Source: Haloferax marisrubri
Lineage (GTDB): Archaea > Halobacteriota > Halobacteria > Halobacteriales > Haloferacaceae
Direction: 5' to 3'
Length of the DNA stretch: 64,000 nt
NCBI RefSeq assembly: GCF_001469875.2
Contig: NZ_LOPW02000004.1
Coordinates: 306,516 to 370,515 of the forward strand
Shown: positions 44,005 to 54,053 of the stretch, piece by piece
Numbering within the stretch: position 1 is the first letter of the stretch
Layout of the letters: each line of letters begins with the position of its first letter
The notes under the pieces: generated by a model
The model's input: only the letters and a program-made list of their open reading frames with translations
The model's database searches: none
What the model was told of the DNA's origin: nothing
Position numbers and translations under genes: made by a program

Positions 44005-46584
44005 ATGCCGGCCTCCGAGGACGTTGCGTACGTGGACCATCCGTTACTCGCGCCGTCGTTCATCGAGCGACGGCTCTATCAGATTCGCCTCGCCGGTACC
44101 GCGCGCAACGGCCACACGCTGGTCTGTCTCCCCACCGGTCTCGGGAAGACGACCGTCAGTCTGCTCGTCACGGCCCAGCGGCTCTACGACGTGGGCGGGA
44201 AGTCGCTGTTTCTCGCGCCGACGAAGCCGCTGGTCCAACAGCACGCCGACTTCTACCGCGAGGCGCTGAACGTCCCCGACGACGAAATCGTCGTCTTCAC
44301 CGGGGACGTTCGGCCCGACGACCGGGCCGCGCTCTGGCAGGAGGCCCAGATCGTTATCGCCACGCCGCAGGTCATCGAAAACGACCTCATCGGCAACCGA
44401 ATCTCGCTTCGGGACGTGACGCACCTCACCTTCGACGAGTGCCACCGCGCGAGCGGCGACTACGCCTACGTCTACATCGCCGAGCGCTACCACGCCGACG
44501 CCGAAGACCCGCTCGTCACGGGGATGAGCGCCTCGCCCGGCGGCGACGAGGAGGCCATCCTCGAAGTCTGTGAGAACCTCGGAATCGTCGACGTGGAGGT
44601 GATGACCGAGGAGGACGCCGACGTGTCGGAGTACACCCACGACACGGACGTGGAGTGGAACCGAATCCAACTCCCCGACGAGATTCTGGAGATACGCGAC
44701 GCCCTCAACGAGGTCATCACCGACCGCCTGGAGAAGCTCAAGCAGTTGGGCGTCACCAAATCCACGAAGCCCGATATCTCGCAGAAGAAGCTCAACCGGA
44801 TGCGCGCGGAGCTACAGCGGCTGATGAACGCCGACAAGTCGGAGGGCTACAAGGGCATGTCCACGCACGCGGAGGTGATGAAGCTCCGCCGGGCGGTCGA
44901 ACTCGTCGAGACCCAGTCGGTCGAGTCGGTCCGGCGGTACTTCGAACGCCAGCGCAACGCCGCCCGGTCGTCGGGCGCGTCGAAGGCGAGCCAGCGACTC
45001 GTCGCCGAACCGAAGGTCCGCGAGGCGATGCGGAAAGCCGAGTCGTTCGACGGCCTCCACCCGAAGTTCAGGAAGACGCGCATCCTCCTCGCGGAGACGC
45101 TCGGCATCCAGAACGGCGAGCGCGTCATCGTCTTCACCGAGTCCCGCGATACGGCCGAGGCGCTCACGGAGTTCCTCTCGGAGAGCTTCTCGGTCCGGCG
45201 GTTCGTCGGACAGGGCGACCGCGAGGGCTCCGACGGGATGACCCAGAACGAACAGCAGGAGACCCTCGACAAGTTCCGAAACGGCGAGTTCGAGGTGCTG
45301 GTCTCGACCTCCGTCGCGGAGGAGGGACTCGACGTGCCCGAGGTCGACCTCGTGCTCTTTTTCGAACCCGTGCCGACCGCCATCCGGTCCATCCAGCGGA
45401 AGGGGCGGACCGGCCGGCAGGCCGACGGCCGCGTGGTCGTCCTCCTCGCGGAGGACACCCGCGACGAGGCGTACTTCTGGATATCGCGCCGCCGCGAGAA
45501 GACGATGCAAAACGAGCTTCGGGACCTCAAGGGCGCGGCCGACGACCTCGAAGCTGAACTCGACCCCTCCCAGCGCGACCTCTCCGCGTTCGCGGGAGGC
45601 GACGGCAGTTCCGCCGGCAACGCGGGGAGTTCCACCGGAAACGGGGGGGTTGACGACGCGGGCGAGAACGGTGCAAACGGGACATCGGCCGCCTCGTCGT
45701 CCGCCTCTAACGGCCAGACTGCGACCGCGGCGGCGACCGACTCGGACGGGCAGTCCGGCCTCGCCGACTTCGGTCCCTCTGACGAGGAGTTGGCACAGGC
45801 GGAGGACGGCGATGAGGAGTCCGCTGACGGAGACGGCGACCCGGACGACTCGGATGCGGACCCCTCGTCGGCATCCGAAGGCGACGAGACGGGCGAACCG
45901 GCCACCGTCGCGGCGGCGGGAACGGACGACGAGGACACCGTCGAAATCGTCGTCGACCAGCGCGAACTCGACTCCAACATCGCCCGCACCCTCTCGAAGC
46001 GCGAGGACCTGACGACCAGACTGGAGACGCTCGCGGTCGGCGACTACGTCCTCTCGGACCGCGTCGCGGTCGAGCGAAAGAGCGTCTCCGACTTCCTCGA
46101 CACGCTCACCGGCGGCGACCGCTCGATATTCGAACAGGTCGCGGACCTCACGCGCCACTACGCCCGGCCGCTTCTCATCATCGAGGGCCGCGACCTCTAC
46201 GAGGAGCGCAACATCCACCCCGGCGCGATTCGCGGGGCGCTGTCGTCGGTCGCGGTCGATTTCAACGTGAGCGTGCTGTTCACCGAGGACGAAGACGACA
46301 CCGCGGAGATGCTGGCGACCATCGCCACCCGCGAGCAGACGGACCGCGAGCGAACCGTGAGCGTCCACGGCGGCAAGAGCGCGAAGACGCTCGACGAGCA
46401 ACAGGAGTACGTCGTCTCCGCCATCGCGGACATCGGCCCGGTCACGGCGCGGACGCTCCTCGAAGCGTTCGGGAGCGTCGAGGCGGTGATGACCGCCAAC
46501 GAGGACGACCTCAAAGAGGTCCGCGGCGTCGGTCAAGTCACCGCCGAGCGAATCCGCGAGGTCGTCGGCTCGGAGTACCGCTGA
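44005..46584 (+). CDS. hef: Hef: fused helicase and XPF-type nuclease
   Basis: 859 residues. The N-terminal superfamily 2 helicase has Walker A PTGLGKTT (about 43-50), DECH (144-147) and motif VI QRKGRTGRQ. A disordered acidic linker (about 530-640) leads to the XPF/ERCC4 nuclease with VDQRELDSNI and the catalytic ERKSVSD (E690-R-K692). It ends in tandem helix-hairpin-helix motifs (DIGPVTARTLLEAFG; EVRGVGQVTAERI). Hef processes stalled forks and branched DNA. A TATA-like cttatcgg lies at leaderless spacing before the ATG. The helicase-nuclease fusion is archaeal; eukaryotes have FANCM. Confidence 0.96.
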   Translation: MPASEDVAYVDHPLLAPSFIERRLYQIRLAGTARNGHTLVCLPTGLGKTTVSLLVTAQRLYDVGGKSLFLAPTKPLVQQHADFYREALNVPDDEIVVFTGDVRPDDRAALWQEAQIVIATPQVIENDLIGNRISLRDVTHLTFDECHRASGDYAYVYIAERYHADAEDPLVTGMSASPGGDEEAILEVCENLGIVDVEVMTEEDADVSEYTHDTDVEWNRIQLPDEILEIRDALNEVITDRLEKLKQLGVTKSTKPDISQKKLNRMRAELQRLMNADKSEGYKGMSTHAEVMKLRRAVELVETQSVESVRRYFERQRNAARSSGASKASQRLVAEPKVREAMRKAESFDGLHPKFRKTRILLAETLGIQNGERVIVFTESRDTAEALTEFLSESFSVRRFVGQGDREGSDGMTQNEQQETLDKFRNGEFEVLVSTSVAEEGLDVPEVDLVLFFEPVPTAIRSIQRKGRTGRQADGRVVVLLAEDTRDEAYFWISRRREKTMQNELRDLKGAADDLEAELDPSQRDLSAFAGGDGSSAGNAGSSTGNGGVDDAGENGANGTSAASSSASNGQTATAAATDSDGQSGLADFGPSDEELAQAEDGDEESADGDGDPDDSDADPSSASEGDETGEPATVAAAGTDDEDTVEIVVDQRELDSNIARTLSKREDLTTRLETLAVGDYVLSDRVAVERKSVSDFLDTLTGGDRSIFEQVADLTRHYARPLLIIEGRDLYEERNIHPGAIRGALSSVAVDFNVSVLFTEDEDDTAEMLATIATREQTDRERTVSVHGGKSAKTLDEQQEYVVSAIADIGPVTARTLLEAFGSVEAVMTANEDDLKEVRGVGQVTAERIREVVGSEYR

Positions 46585-46675
46585 AGCGCCGACGAGAATG
46601 AGCGCGAGGCTCCGAAACAGAGGGACCGAAGTATGGCGATTTCAACGCCGAGAGCGATGACGGTGCGCCGGTCGC

Positions 46676-47365
46676 TTATCGGTCGAGCGCGGAGATAGCC
46701 TCGGCGGCCTCGCGCGCGGCGGTCAGATACTCGGTCGCACGGCGCGGGTCGTCGGTCGACTCGGCGCGCTCGGCGGCCCACGTCAGCGTCCGCACGAGCG
46801 ACTCCCGCGCGTCGGTCACGTCGCCGGCGACCTCGCGGGGCGCACGCCGCTCGCTTCCCCGCTCGTCCGCGGTTCGGGGCTGTGTCGGTGCTGCGGCGCG
46901 CCCGTTCGTTCCGGTGGGGTCGTGGCGCGCCTCGTCGGCGACCCGGTTCTCCCGAGCCTGCACCGGTTGCCGCGCTCCGGCCTGCGGTCGCTCAGTTCCC
47001 GGTGTTCCGGCGTCGGCGCTCGTCGCGTCGGCCGCGTCGGCCGTTTCTGCGGACTCGGTTGCCCTGCCAGACGAGGCCTCGACCCCGGCCTCGCTTGCAT
47101 CGGCTTCGACGGCCGCCTCGGCGGCCTGCTCGGCGTCTTGGTCCGCGCTCGCCGCGGCCTGCCCCTCGGCCTGGCAGGTCGGGCAGAACACCTGGTCCTC
47201 GTAGCGGAACAGGGGGTCGCCGCAGTTGTCGCAGTGCTTGTTGGTCATCGTCGCGCCCTTGAGGAGCAACTCGCTCATGCGCTGGGTCGACTGGCGCTTC
47301 TTCTCGTCTCGCTCGTACTTCTCGCGAAGTCGCTGGCGCTCTGCTTCCTTGTCGAAGTCGCTCAT
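46676..47365 (-). CDS. Sjogren/scleroderma autoantigen (p27) family Zn-ribbon protein
   Basis: 229 residues. It opens MSDFDKEAERQRLREKYERD, then the conserved helix QRMSELLLKGATMTNKHC and a zinc ribbon with CDNC and CPTC (about 45-69). This is the autoantigen p27 (SSSCA1) architecture found across archaea. The middle (about 75-170) is disordered, with Ala/Glu/Thr-rich stretches, and the C-terminus (about 180-229) is helical. The ATG at 47365 is preferred over one 12 codons upstream. Role unknown; possibly RNA or translation related. Convergent with hef. Confidence 0.85.
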   Translation of the reverse strand: MSDFDKEAERQRLREKYERDEKKRQSTQRMSELLLKGATMTNKHCDNCGDPLFRYEDQVFCPTCQAEGQAAASADQDAEQAAEAAVEADASEAGVEASSGRATESAETADAADATSADAGTPGTERPQAGARQPVQARENRVADEARHDPTGTNGRAAAPTQPRTADERGSERRAPREVAGDVTDARESLVRTLTWAAERAESTDDPRRATEYLTAAREAAEAISALDR

Positions 47366-47536
47366 GTGCGTGTGGACGCGACGTGCGTCGAAAAACCCCA
47401 CGGCGTCGTTCGGTCGGTTTCGTCACCGGCGGCCTCGTCGCCTCTCGCGCCCGACGCCACCCCGGCGCTGTCGGACGAAATTCGACGACTGACGAACACG
47501 AAATCGACAGACTGCGGTTCGGTGCCCGTTCCGAAA

Positions 47537-47544
47537 CGTTTACT
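47537..47544 (+). promoter_or_regulatory. TATA-like box of mdh
   Basis: cgtttact lies about 28-35 bp before the ATG at 47572, consistent with a leaderless transcript. Confidence 0.5.
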
Positions 47545-47571
47545 CGGAATCCACAGCGTCGTTAATGTGGC

Positions 47572-48486
47572 ATGACGAAAGTTAGCGTGATTGGTGCGGC
47601 CGGCACGGTCGGTGCCGCGGCTGGGTACAACCTCGCGCTTCGCGATGTCTGTGACGAACTCGTGTTCGTCGACATCCCGAAGATGGAAGACAAGACGGTC
47701 GGACAGGCGGCGGACACGAACCACGGCATCGCGTACGACTCCAACACGGTCGTGACGCAGGGCGGCTACGAGGACACCGCCGGCTCCGACGTGGTCGTCA
47801 TCACGGCGGGCATCCCGCGGCAGCCGGGACAGACCCGCATCGACCTCGCGGGCGACAACGCCCCCATCATGGACGACATCGGGTCGTCGCTCGCGGAGTA
47901 CAACGACGACTTCGTCTCCATCACCACGTCGAACCCCGTGGACCTGCTCAACCGTCACCTCTACGAGACGGGCGACCGCGACCGCCACAAAGTCATCGGC
48001 TTCGGCGGCCGCCTCGACTCCGCCCGCTTCCGCTACGTGCTGAGCCAGCGCTTCGACGTGCCGGTCAAGAACGTCGACGCGACCATCCTCGGCGAGCACG
48101 GCGACGCGCAGGTTCCGGTCTTCTCGAAGGTCCGCGTCGACGGCAACGACCCCGCCTTCTCCGCCGACGAGAAAGAGGAGATTCTCGGCGACCTTCAGGA
48201 GTCCGCCATGGACGTCATCGAGCGCAAGGGCGCGACCCAGTGGGGCCCGGCGACCGGCGTCGCCCACATGGTCGAGGCCGTCCTGCACGACACCGGCGAA
48301 GTGCTCCCCGGTTCGCTCGTCCTCGACGGCGAGTTCGGCTACGAGGACACCGCCTTCGGCGTCCCCGTCAAGCTCGGCTCGAACGGTATCGAGGAGGTCG
48401 TCGAGTGGGACCTCGACGACTACGAGGCCGACCTCATGGACGACGCGGCCGAGAAGCTCCGCGACCAGTACAACAAAATCGCGTAA
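47572..48486 (+). CDS. mdh: Malate dehydrogenase (LDH-like type)
   Basis: 304 residues, interconverting malate and oxaloacetate with NAD in the citric acid cycle. The Rossmann motif [11 protein letters not shown] is at 8-18. The mobile loop [13 protein letters not shown] carries the substrate-selecting arginines, and the catalytic histidine is in [12 protein letters not shown]. This is the halophilic [LDH-like] tetramer type, rich in surface Asp and Glu. A hairpin and T-run follow the stop. The main alternative, lactate dehydrogenase, is disfavoured by the arginine in the loop (PRQPGQTR). Confidence 0.95.
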   Translation: MTKVSVIGAAGTVGAAAGYNLALRDVCDELVFVDIPKMEDKTVGQAADTNHGIAYDSNTVVTQGGYEDTAGSDVVVITAGIPRQPGQTRIDLAGDNAPIMDDIGSSLAEYNDDFVSITTSNPVDLLNRHLYETGDRDRHKVIGFGGRLDSARFRYVLSQRFDVPVKNVDATILGEHGDAQVPVFSKVRVDGNDPAFSADEKEEILGDLQESAMDVIERKGATQWGPATGVAHMVEAVLHDTGEVLPGSLVLDGEFGYEDTAFGVPVKLGSNGIEEVVEWDLDDYEADLMDDAAEKLRDQYNKIA

Positions 48487-48517
48487 GCCGCTTCGGCTCG
48501 TCACACACCGACTTTTT
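48486..48517 (+). terminator. Possible hairpin plus T-run terminator of mdh
   Basis: agccg-ctt-cggct (48486-48498) is a perfect five-base stem at the mdh stop codon; a run of five T follows at 48513-48517. Confidence 0.4.
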
Positions 48518-48565
48518 GCGGTCGCTGCGTCTCCCGCCGACACGCGTGTCTCCGCGGCGTCAACC

Positions 48566-48573
48566 GTTATCTC
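48566..48573 (+). promoter_or_regulatory. TATA-like box of the CPBP protease gene
   Basis: gttatctc lies about 23-30 bp before the ATG at 48596. Confidence 0.4.
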
Positions 48574-48595
48574 GTCGCCGGGCGATAGTTCTCGT

Positions 48596-49522
48596 ATGTC
48601 TACAGTTGGGGACGGTCGGACGGAATCGAACGCGCGATCCGAGTCGTTCGAGCCCCGTCGCGTCTCCGTCTTTCTCCTCGTCGCCTTCGGTCTCGCGGGC
48701 GCGACCGCGCTGGCCGTGTCTCTCACCGGCGGCTTGACGAACTCGCCGCCGGTCGTGTTCGGACTCCCGCTGTGGCTCGTCCTCGTCAGCACGTTCTACA
48801 TGTTCTCGCCGTCGGTCGCGAACGTCGTCACCCGACTCGTCACCGGCGAGGGATGGGCCGACCTGCGGGTTCGCCCCGCGCTCCGGTCGAACGTCGGGAC
48901 CTACCTCCTCGCGTGGCTCGTCCCCGGTCTGTTCATCGCCGTCGGGGCGGCGCTGTTCTTCGCGCTCTTCCCAGCGTATTTCGACCCCGACGCGACGGCG
49001 CTCCGGGGGGTGCTCCCGGCGGGCACGTCGTTCGAACTCGTCTTGGTCGCGCAAATCGCGCAGGCGCTCGTCCTCGGTGCGACGGTGAACACCGCCTTCG
49101 CCTTCGGCGAGGAGTTCGGCTGGCGGGGGTATCTCCTGCAGAAACTCCTCCCGCTCGGTCCCCGTCGGGCGGTCCTCCTCTTGGGCGTCGTCTGGGGCGC
49201 GTGGCACTGGCCGCTCATCGCGCTCGGCTACAACTACGGGTTCGACTACCCCGGTGCGCCGTGGACCGGCTTTCTGGCGATGGTCTGGATGACGACGATG
49301 GTCGGGGTGTTCCTCGCGTGGGTCGCGCTCCGCGCCGACTCGGTGTGGCCCGCGGCGCTCGGTCACGGGATGTTCAACGCCTTCGCGGGCCTCGGGAGCG
49401 TCTTCGCGACGACCGGAACGCCGTCGTTACTCGGTCCGACCGCCGTCGGCGTCGTCACCGTCGTTCCGTGGGTCTTCGTCGCCGCGGCGCTCGTGTTTCG
49501 CTCGTCGGCGTTCGAGGCGTAG
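48596..49522 (+). CDS. CPBP family intramembrane metalloprotease
   Basis: 308 residues with about eight membrane helices. The Abi/CPBP (Rce1-like) motifs are complete: EEFGWRG (E172-E173 to R177), FxxxH-like GAWHWPL and the third motif GHGMFNAF (HxxxN). These glutamates and histidines bind the catalytic metal within the membrane. Family members cleave CAAX-type or bacteriocin-related substrates; the substrate here is unknown. Convergent with uvrC, ending eight bases from its stop. Confidence 0.93.
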   Translation: MSTVGDGRTESNARSESFEPRRVSVFLLVAFGLAGATALAVSLTGGLTNSPPVVFGLPLWLVLVSTFYMFSPSVANVVTRLVTGEGWADLRVRPALRSNVGTYLLAWLVPGLFIAVGAALFFALFPAYFDPDATALRGVLPAGTSFELVLVAQIAQALVLGATVNTAFAFGEEFGWRGYLLQKLLPLGPRRAVLLLGVVWGAWHWPLIALGYNYGFDYPGAPWTGFLAMVWMTTMVGVFLAWVALRADSVWPAALGHGMFNAFAGLGSVFATTGTPSLLGPTAVGVVTVVPWVFVAAALVFRSSAFEA

Positions 49523-49530
49523 CCCACGTT

Positions 49531-51270
49531 TCAGAGCCGCCGCTTCAGTTCGTCGGCCGTCTTCTCGCCGACGCCGGGCACGTCGGTCAGGTCCTCGACC
49601 GACGCCTCGCGCACGCCGTCGACGCTCCCGAACCGCGTGAGCAGCGCCCGGCGGGTCTTCTCGCCGACGCCGGGCACGTCGTCGAGGACGGTCTTCACCT
49701 CGTCGCGGAGCGTCTGGTGGTACTGGACGGCGAAGCGGTGGGCCTCGTCGCGGACGCGCTGGAGGACGTGCAGGTGCGGCGCGTCGTCCGGCCAGTCGAA
49801 CGTCCGGTCGGGCGTGACGACCAGTTCGCGGTCCTTGGCGATGCCGACGGCGGGCACGTCCCAGCCGGTCTCGTCGAGGGCGTCGAGCGCGGCGTTCAAC
49901 TGGCCCTTGCCGCCGTCGATGAGGAGTAAGTCGGGGTCCGGGCGGTCGTCGCGGCCCTCCAGCGCGCGGGTCGCCCGCCAGCGGACGAGTTCGCGCATGT
50001 TCGCGTAGTCGTCGTTGCGCTCGGGGAGTCGCCGCCGGCGGTAGTCCGCGGTCTCGGCGCTCCCGTCGACGAAGCACACGTCGCTGCCGACGACGGCCTT
50101 GCCCTGCGCGTGGCTCACGTCGAAGCCCTCGATGCGGGCGACGCGGCGCACGTCGAGGCCGAGTTCGCGGGCGAGCGTGGCGAGACCGTCGTCGCGGCCG
50201 GCGCGCCGGCGGGCGTTCTTCAGCGCGAGTTCGACCAGTTTCGCCTCGCGGCCCGCACCGGGGACGCGGACGCCCACGCCCTCCGATTCGAGCCACGCGA
50301 CCACGTCCTCGTCGTCGGGATGCTCCGAGAGGACGACCGCATCGGGGAGTTCGCGCTCGGCGTAGAACTGCGCGAGGAACGCCGAGAGGACGGCGGCCGT
50401 GCGGTCCTCGCCCTCCGGGGCGTCGAGGTGGTGGCGGGTCCGGTCGACCAGTTGGCCGCGTTCGGCGTGGAGTCGAGCAACTGTCGCCGAATCGCCGCGG
50501 AGCGAGACGCCGAGCACGTCGATGGCGCGCTCGTCGGACTGCGAGGAGACAGCGTCTTCGCCCGCGCCGTGGAACGACTCGACGACTTCCAGTCGGTCGC
50601 GGAGGTTGGCGGCGCGCTCGAACTCCGCGTCCTGCGCGGCCGCCTCCATCTCCCGGCGGAGCGGGTCGGCGAGGACGCCCGTCTCGCCCTCGAAGAAGCG
50701 GACCGCCGACTCGACGTCCTCGCGGTAGTCGCGCTCTGCAATTTCGCCGGTACAGGGGGCCGTACACAGGCCCATCTCGTAGTCCAGACACGGCCGCGAG
50801 CGGTTCGAGTACTTGTGGTCCGAACAGCCGCGGAGGCCGTAGGTCTCTCGAATCGCCTTCACGACCGTCTCGACGCGGCCCTTGTCGGTGTACGGCCCGA
50901 AGACGGTCGCCGAGTCCTCGGGGTCGCGGGTGACCTCGATACGCGGAACCGCGTGGGCCGTCAGCTGGACGAGCGGGTAGGATTTGTCGTCTTTCAGGCG
51001 GACGTTGTAGCGCGGTTGGTGGCGCTTGATGAGGTTGGCTTCGAGGAGGAGCGCCTGCGTCTCAGTGTCGGTAACGGCGAAGTCGATGTGCTCCGCGCGG
51101 TCGACCATCCGGGAGATGCGTTCCGAGCGAGGGTCGGCGTACGACCGAACGCGGGCGCGGATGTCGACCGCCTTCCCGACGTACAGGACGGCATCGCCGG
51201 CGACGAACTGGTACACGCCGGGGTCCGACGGAAGCGCGCTGGCTCGTTCGCTGACCGCGGCAGGGTCCAT
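49531..51270 (-). CDS. uvrC: Excinuclease ABC subunit UvrC
   Basis: 579 residues, the dual-incision nuclease of nucleotide excision repair. The N-terminal GIY-YIG domain starts [20 protein letters not shown]; the Cys-rich region is [20 protein letters not shown] with further CTAPC. The UVR domain (about 195-235) binds UvrB. The RNase H-like nuclease contains [10 protein letters not shown] and [17 protein letters not shown]. Two HhH motifs end the protein ([31 protein letters not shown]). The four-cysteine set could hold the Fe-S cluster reported in some UvrC proteins. Confidence 0.97.
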   Translation of the reverse strand: MDPAAVSERASALPSDPGVYQFVAGDAVLYVGKAVDIRARVRSYADPRSERISRMVDRAEHIDFAVTDTETQALLLEANLIKRHQPRYNVRLKDDKSYPLVQLTAHAVPRIEVTRDPEDSATVFGPYTDKGRVETVVKAIRETYGLRGCSDHKYSNRSRPCLDYEMGLCTAPCTGEIAERDYREDVESAVRFFEGETGVLADPLRREMEAAAQDAEFERAANLRDRLEVVESFHGAGEDAVSSQSDERAIDVLGVSLRGDSATVARLHAERGQLVDRTRHHLDAPEGEDRTAAVLSAFLAQFYAERELPDAVVLSEHPDDEDVVAWLESEGVGVRVPGAGREAKLVELALKNARRRAGRDDGLATLARELGLDVRRVARIEGFDVSHAQGKAVVGSDVCFVDGSAETADYRRRRLPERNDDYANMRELVRWRATRALEGRDDRPDPDLLLIDGGKGQLNAALDALDETGWDVPAVGIAKDRELVVTPDRTFDWPDDAPHLHVLQRVRDEAHRFAVQYHQTLRDEVKTVLDDVPGVGEKTRRALLTRFGSVDGVREASVEDLTDVPGVGEKTADELKRRL

Positions 51271-51337
51271 CTGCGGTGATTTACGGCGCGAAGGGCTTGA
51301 GGCTGACGCGTCGGCCGCACCGCGGCCTTGCGCTCCT

Positions 51338-51362
51338 CAAATTATCTAATTTGATAATATAT
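51338..51362. promoter_or_regulatory. AT-rich divergent promoter between uvrC and the chemoreceptor gene
   Basis: caaattatctaatttgataa then tatat, the only AT-rich stretch in the 132 bp between the two divergent genes. It contains the imperfect palindrome caaattatctaatttg. It sits about 40-65 bp before the receptor ATG and 68-92 bp before uvrC. Confidence 0.5.
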
Positions 51363-51402
51363 GCGAAAGATACTCCTGTGATGCTCTGAAACGTGGCCTC
51401 TA

Positions 51403-52926
51403 ATGTCACTTGGTATACTATCTCGCGTCCGTTCGTGGTTCGGTGCGCAGACTCCGTTACCAGACGGCGGAATCGTCGCCGGTTCCGCCACCGACGCGCC
51501 GGACTTGAACGTCGACGACGACGTGCTCCTCGACGGCGTCGGCCTCCCGGCGTTCGTCCTCGACGAACAGGGTCGCATCGCGGCGTGGAACGCCGGCGTC
51601 GAGTCGTTGACCGGCACGTCCGCGGACGCCGCGCTGGGCCGACGCGACCTCGGCGACGCCTTCTACGGCGACTCCGCGGCCAGCGTGCTCGCGGGGCAGG
51701 TCCTCGACAACCCCCGCGACGCCGCGTCGCTCGACGGCGTGGAACTCGACGACCCCGACCGCCTGCTCTACGCCGCGGAGGAGACGTTCGCGGACGTGAA
51801 CGGCGACGACTGCCACGCCCGACACACGGCGATGCCGCTCTACGAGGGCGACGACCTCGTCGGCGTCCTCCAGACCGTCCGCAACCGCACGACCGAGGTC
51901 GAGCGCCACCGCGAGGTCGCCGCGCTCGTCTCCGAGGTCGAATCGACGCTGACCCAACTGAGCCGGGGCAACCTCGACGCGCGGGCGACGATAGACGACA
52001 GCGGAGCCGTGGACGACCAACTCTATCTCGTCGTCGACGCGGTCAACGAGACGGCGCGGAACCTCTCGACGCTGGCGTCGAACGTCGAAGACGAGACCGA
52101 GACGGCGACCGCGGCGGTCACGCGGGCGGCGTCCGCGGCCGACGCCATCGTCGATAACGTCGAGGAACAGCGCGACCTCCTCGACGAGGGCGCGACCCAG
52201 ATGCAGCAGTTCAGCGCGACGATGGAGGAGGTCGCCGCCACCGCCGACGAGGTCGACACGGCGGCCACGGAGGCCCGGCAGGCGACCGCCGAGGGCCGCG
52301 AGGCCAACAGCGAGGCGCGAGAGGCGACCGAGAGCGTCGTCACGATGGGCGACGAACTCGTCGACCGCGTGACCGAACTCGGCGGCCGCATGGACGACAT
52401 CGAGGCGGTCGTGGAGGTCATCTCCGAGGTGGCCGAACAGACGAACCTGCTCGCGCTCAACGCGAACATCGAGGCCGCCCGCGCCGGCGAGGACGGCGAC
52501 GGGTTCGCCGTCGTCGCGGAGGAGGTCAAGTCGCTCGCCGACGAGACGCGCCAGCACACCGAGGACATCACCGCGCAGATAGAGGACATCCAGTCGCAGA
52601 CCGGCGAGGCGGTCCACGCGGCGACCGAGTCCAACGACCGCATCGAACACGCCGACGAGCGCATCTCCGAGATGCTGGCGGCGTTCGAGGAAATCGCCGC
52701 CTCCATCGACACCGCCGCGGACGGCGTCGCGGAGGTCTCCCGCGCGACCGACGAGCAGGCCGAGGCGGTCGAGGAACTGACCGCGACCATCGAGGACGTG
52801 CGCGACCGGACCGTCGAGACCGAGGGCGCGGTCGACAGCATCGTCACGGCGACCGACGAGAGCACGCAGGCGCTGTCGGCGCTCGCCATGGAAGTCGAGG
52901 AACTGACGGGCAATCGCTCCCCCTAA
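51403..52926 (+). CDS. Soluble methyl-accepting chemotaxis transducer (PAS-HAMP-like-MCP)
   Basis: 507 residues without any membrane segment, so a cytoplasmic Htr. An N-terminal PAS domain (about 42-165; LPAFVLDEQGRIAAWNAGVE) could hold a ligand or cofactor. A linker with HAMP-like helices (about 170-225) leads to the signalling domain. Its hairpin tip is EQTNLLALNANIEAARAGED then GFAVVAEEVKSLADET (about 343-380), contacting CheA and CheW. The last part is coiled coil. An AT-rich promoter lies upstream. The sensed signal is unknown. Confidence 0.93.
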   Translation: MSLGILSRVRSWFGAQTPLPDGGIVAGSATDAPDLNVDDDVLLDGVGLPAFVLDEQGRIAAWNAGVESLTGTSADAALGRRDLGDAFYGDSAASVLAGQVLDNPRDAASLDGVELDDPDRLLYAAEETFADVNGDDCHARHTAMPLYEGDDLVGVLQTVRNRTTEVERHREVAALVSEVESTLTQLSRGNLDARATIDDSGAVDDQLYLVVDAVNETARNLSTLASNVEDETETATAAVTRAASAADAIVDNVEEQRDLLDEGATQMQQFSATMEEVAATADEVDTAATEARQATAEGREANSEAREATESVVTMGDELVDRVTELGGRMDDIEAVVEVISEVAEQTNLLALNANIEAARAGEDGDGFAVVAEEVKSLADETRQHTEDITAQIEDIQSQTGEAVHAATESNDRIEHADERISEMLAAFEEIAASIDTAADGVAEVSRATDEQAEAVEELTATIEDVRDRTVETEGAVDSIVTATDESTQALSALAMEVEELTGNRSP

Positions 52927-52949
52927 AGCGAGACGAACGCGCGTTCTTT

Positions 52950-53486
52950 TCAGGCCACACCGGCGAGGAGGTTCCCGACCACGTAGGCGACCGTCGCGGC
53001 CGCCATCCCGACGACGAACATCTCGACGCCGTTGGCGAGCCACGAGCGGTTCGTCACGAGGCTCCGACTCGCGCCGACGGCGAAGAACGCCGCGGCGGTG
53101 ACGGCGATGGAGACGGGAAACAGCGGTTCGAGCCGGAGTACGTACGGGAACAGCGGTGCCCATCCCGCGACGATGAAGGCGGCGAACGTCGCGGCGGCGG
53201 TTCTGACGGGCGTCTTCCCGTCGGTCCGGGCGTGGCCGTCGCCGCGGGCGTCGTGGTAGTCCTCCTCCGAGCGCTCTGAGAGGTAGTTGCTCATGCCCAT
53301 CGAGAAGCCGTCGGCGAACAGGTTGGCGAACCCGAGGACGATGACGATGCTCGGGCTCAAAGACGCGCCCGCGACGCCGGCGACGACGGCGAACGTCGTG
53401 ACGATGCCGTCGTTCGCGCCGTAGATGAGTTCCGGGAGGTACCGGCCCGACGACTCCACGTCGTCTCCGAGCAACGTCTCCAACAT
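52950..53486 (-). CDS. VIT1/CCC1 family iron/manganese transporter
   Basis: 178 residues with about five hydrophobic helices. The family signature is at the N-terminus: LPELIYGANDGIVTTFAVVA then GFANLFADGFSMGMSNYLSE, followed by the metal-loop region SEEDYHDARGDGH, which is short here. Relatives move Fe2+ or Mn2+ out of the cytoplasm. The ATG at 53486 (MLETLLGDDVESSGRY) is used; the long upstream extension overlaps the opposite gene and is basic. It is convergent with the chemoreceptor gene. Confidence 0.88.
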   Translation of the reverse strand: MLETLLGDDVESSGRYLPELIYGANDGIVTTFAVVAGVAGASLSPSIVIVLGFANLFADGFSMGMSNYLSERSEEDYHDARGDGHARTDGKTPVRTAAATFAAFIVAGWAPLFPYVLRLEPLFPVSIAVTAAAFFAVGASRSLVTNRSWLANGVEMFVVGMAAATVAYVVGNLLAGVA

Positions 53487-53594
53487 GCCGGAGTCGTACG
53501 CTCGCAGCGCGAATAAACGATAGGGGGGACTCCCGGCGCGCCGTCCGGAGTCGATGCCGGCACGCGTAAGGGAACCCCGTCCGAACCACGGGCC

Positions 53595-53870
53595 ATGAGC
53601 GACGACGACACCACGCGGCTCTGGTTGGTCGAGCGGTCCTACGACGACCGGGACCTCATCATCCTCATCTACGCGACGCCCGACGGCGAGTACGAACTCC
53701 GGAAGGAGCTCGCCGCGGCCGTGATGCACCAGCGCCGGATGACCGTGACCGCCGCCATCGACGCGCCGACGGAGAACCTCGAACCCGTGGACGACGACGA
53801 CCTGCGCGAGCGGTACGCGGCGGAAGCGACGAAGATGTCCGACTCTCACGAACCCGACGACGAGGTCTGA
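53595..53870 (+). CDS. Haloarchaeal hypothetical protein
   Basis: 91 residues, acidic and soluble, starting MSDDDTTRLWLVERSYDDRD. Strand-like segments LIILIYATPDGEYELRKELA and a C-terminal acidic tail are visible; no recognised motif. A TATA-like cgcgtaag (53563-53570) is at leaderless spacing. Divergent from the VIT1 gene. Function unknown. Confidence 0.75.
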   Translation: MSDDDTTRLWLVERSYDDRDLIILIYATPDGEYELRKELAAAVMHQRRMTVTAAIDAPTENLEPVDDDDLRERYAAEATKMSDSHEPDDEV

Positions 53871-54024
53871 GGCGGCTCTGCCGACGCGGACGACGGGGGT
53901 CGTCGGCCGCCGATACTGGCCGTCGATGCCGACCGAACCGCCCGACTGCGACGGCCCGACTCTCCCGTCGAACCGCCGTCCTCGCACGGGAATGTTATCG
54001 CCCGTGATTTTTGCACCTAAAACC

Positions 54025-54031
54025 CTTTAAC
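54025..54031 (+). promoter_or_regulatory. TATA-like box of the ABC-2 transporter operon
   Basis: ctttaac lies about 24-30 bp before the ATG at 54054, in an AT-rich patch (54007-54031). Confidence 0.5.
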
Positions 54032-54053
54032 CCAGTGCGACGCAGGCCCGCCC

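Noticed and set aside
46605-46640. ORB-like sequence ctccgaaacagagggacc after hef
   Set aside because: Matches only part of the core, lacks the G run of four, and has no left half; below the level of the listed elements.
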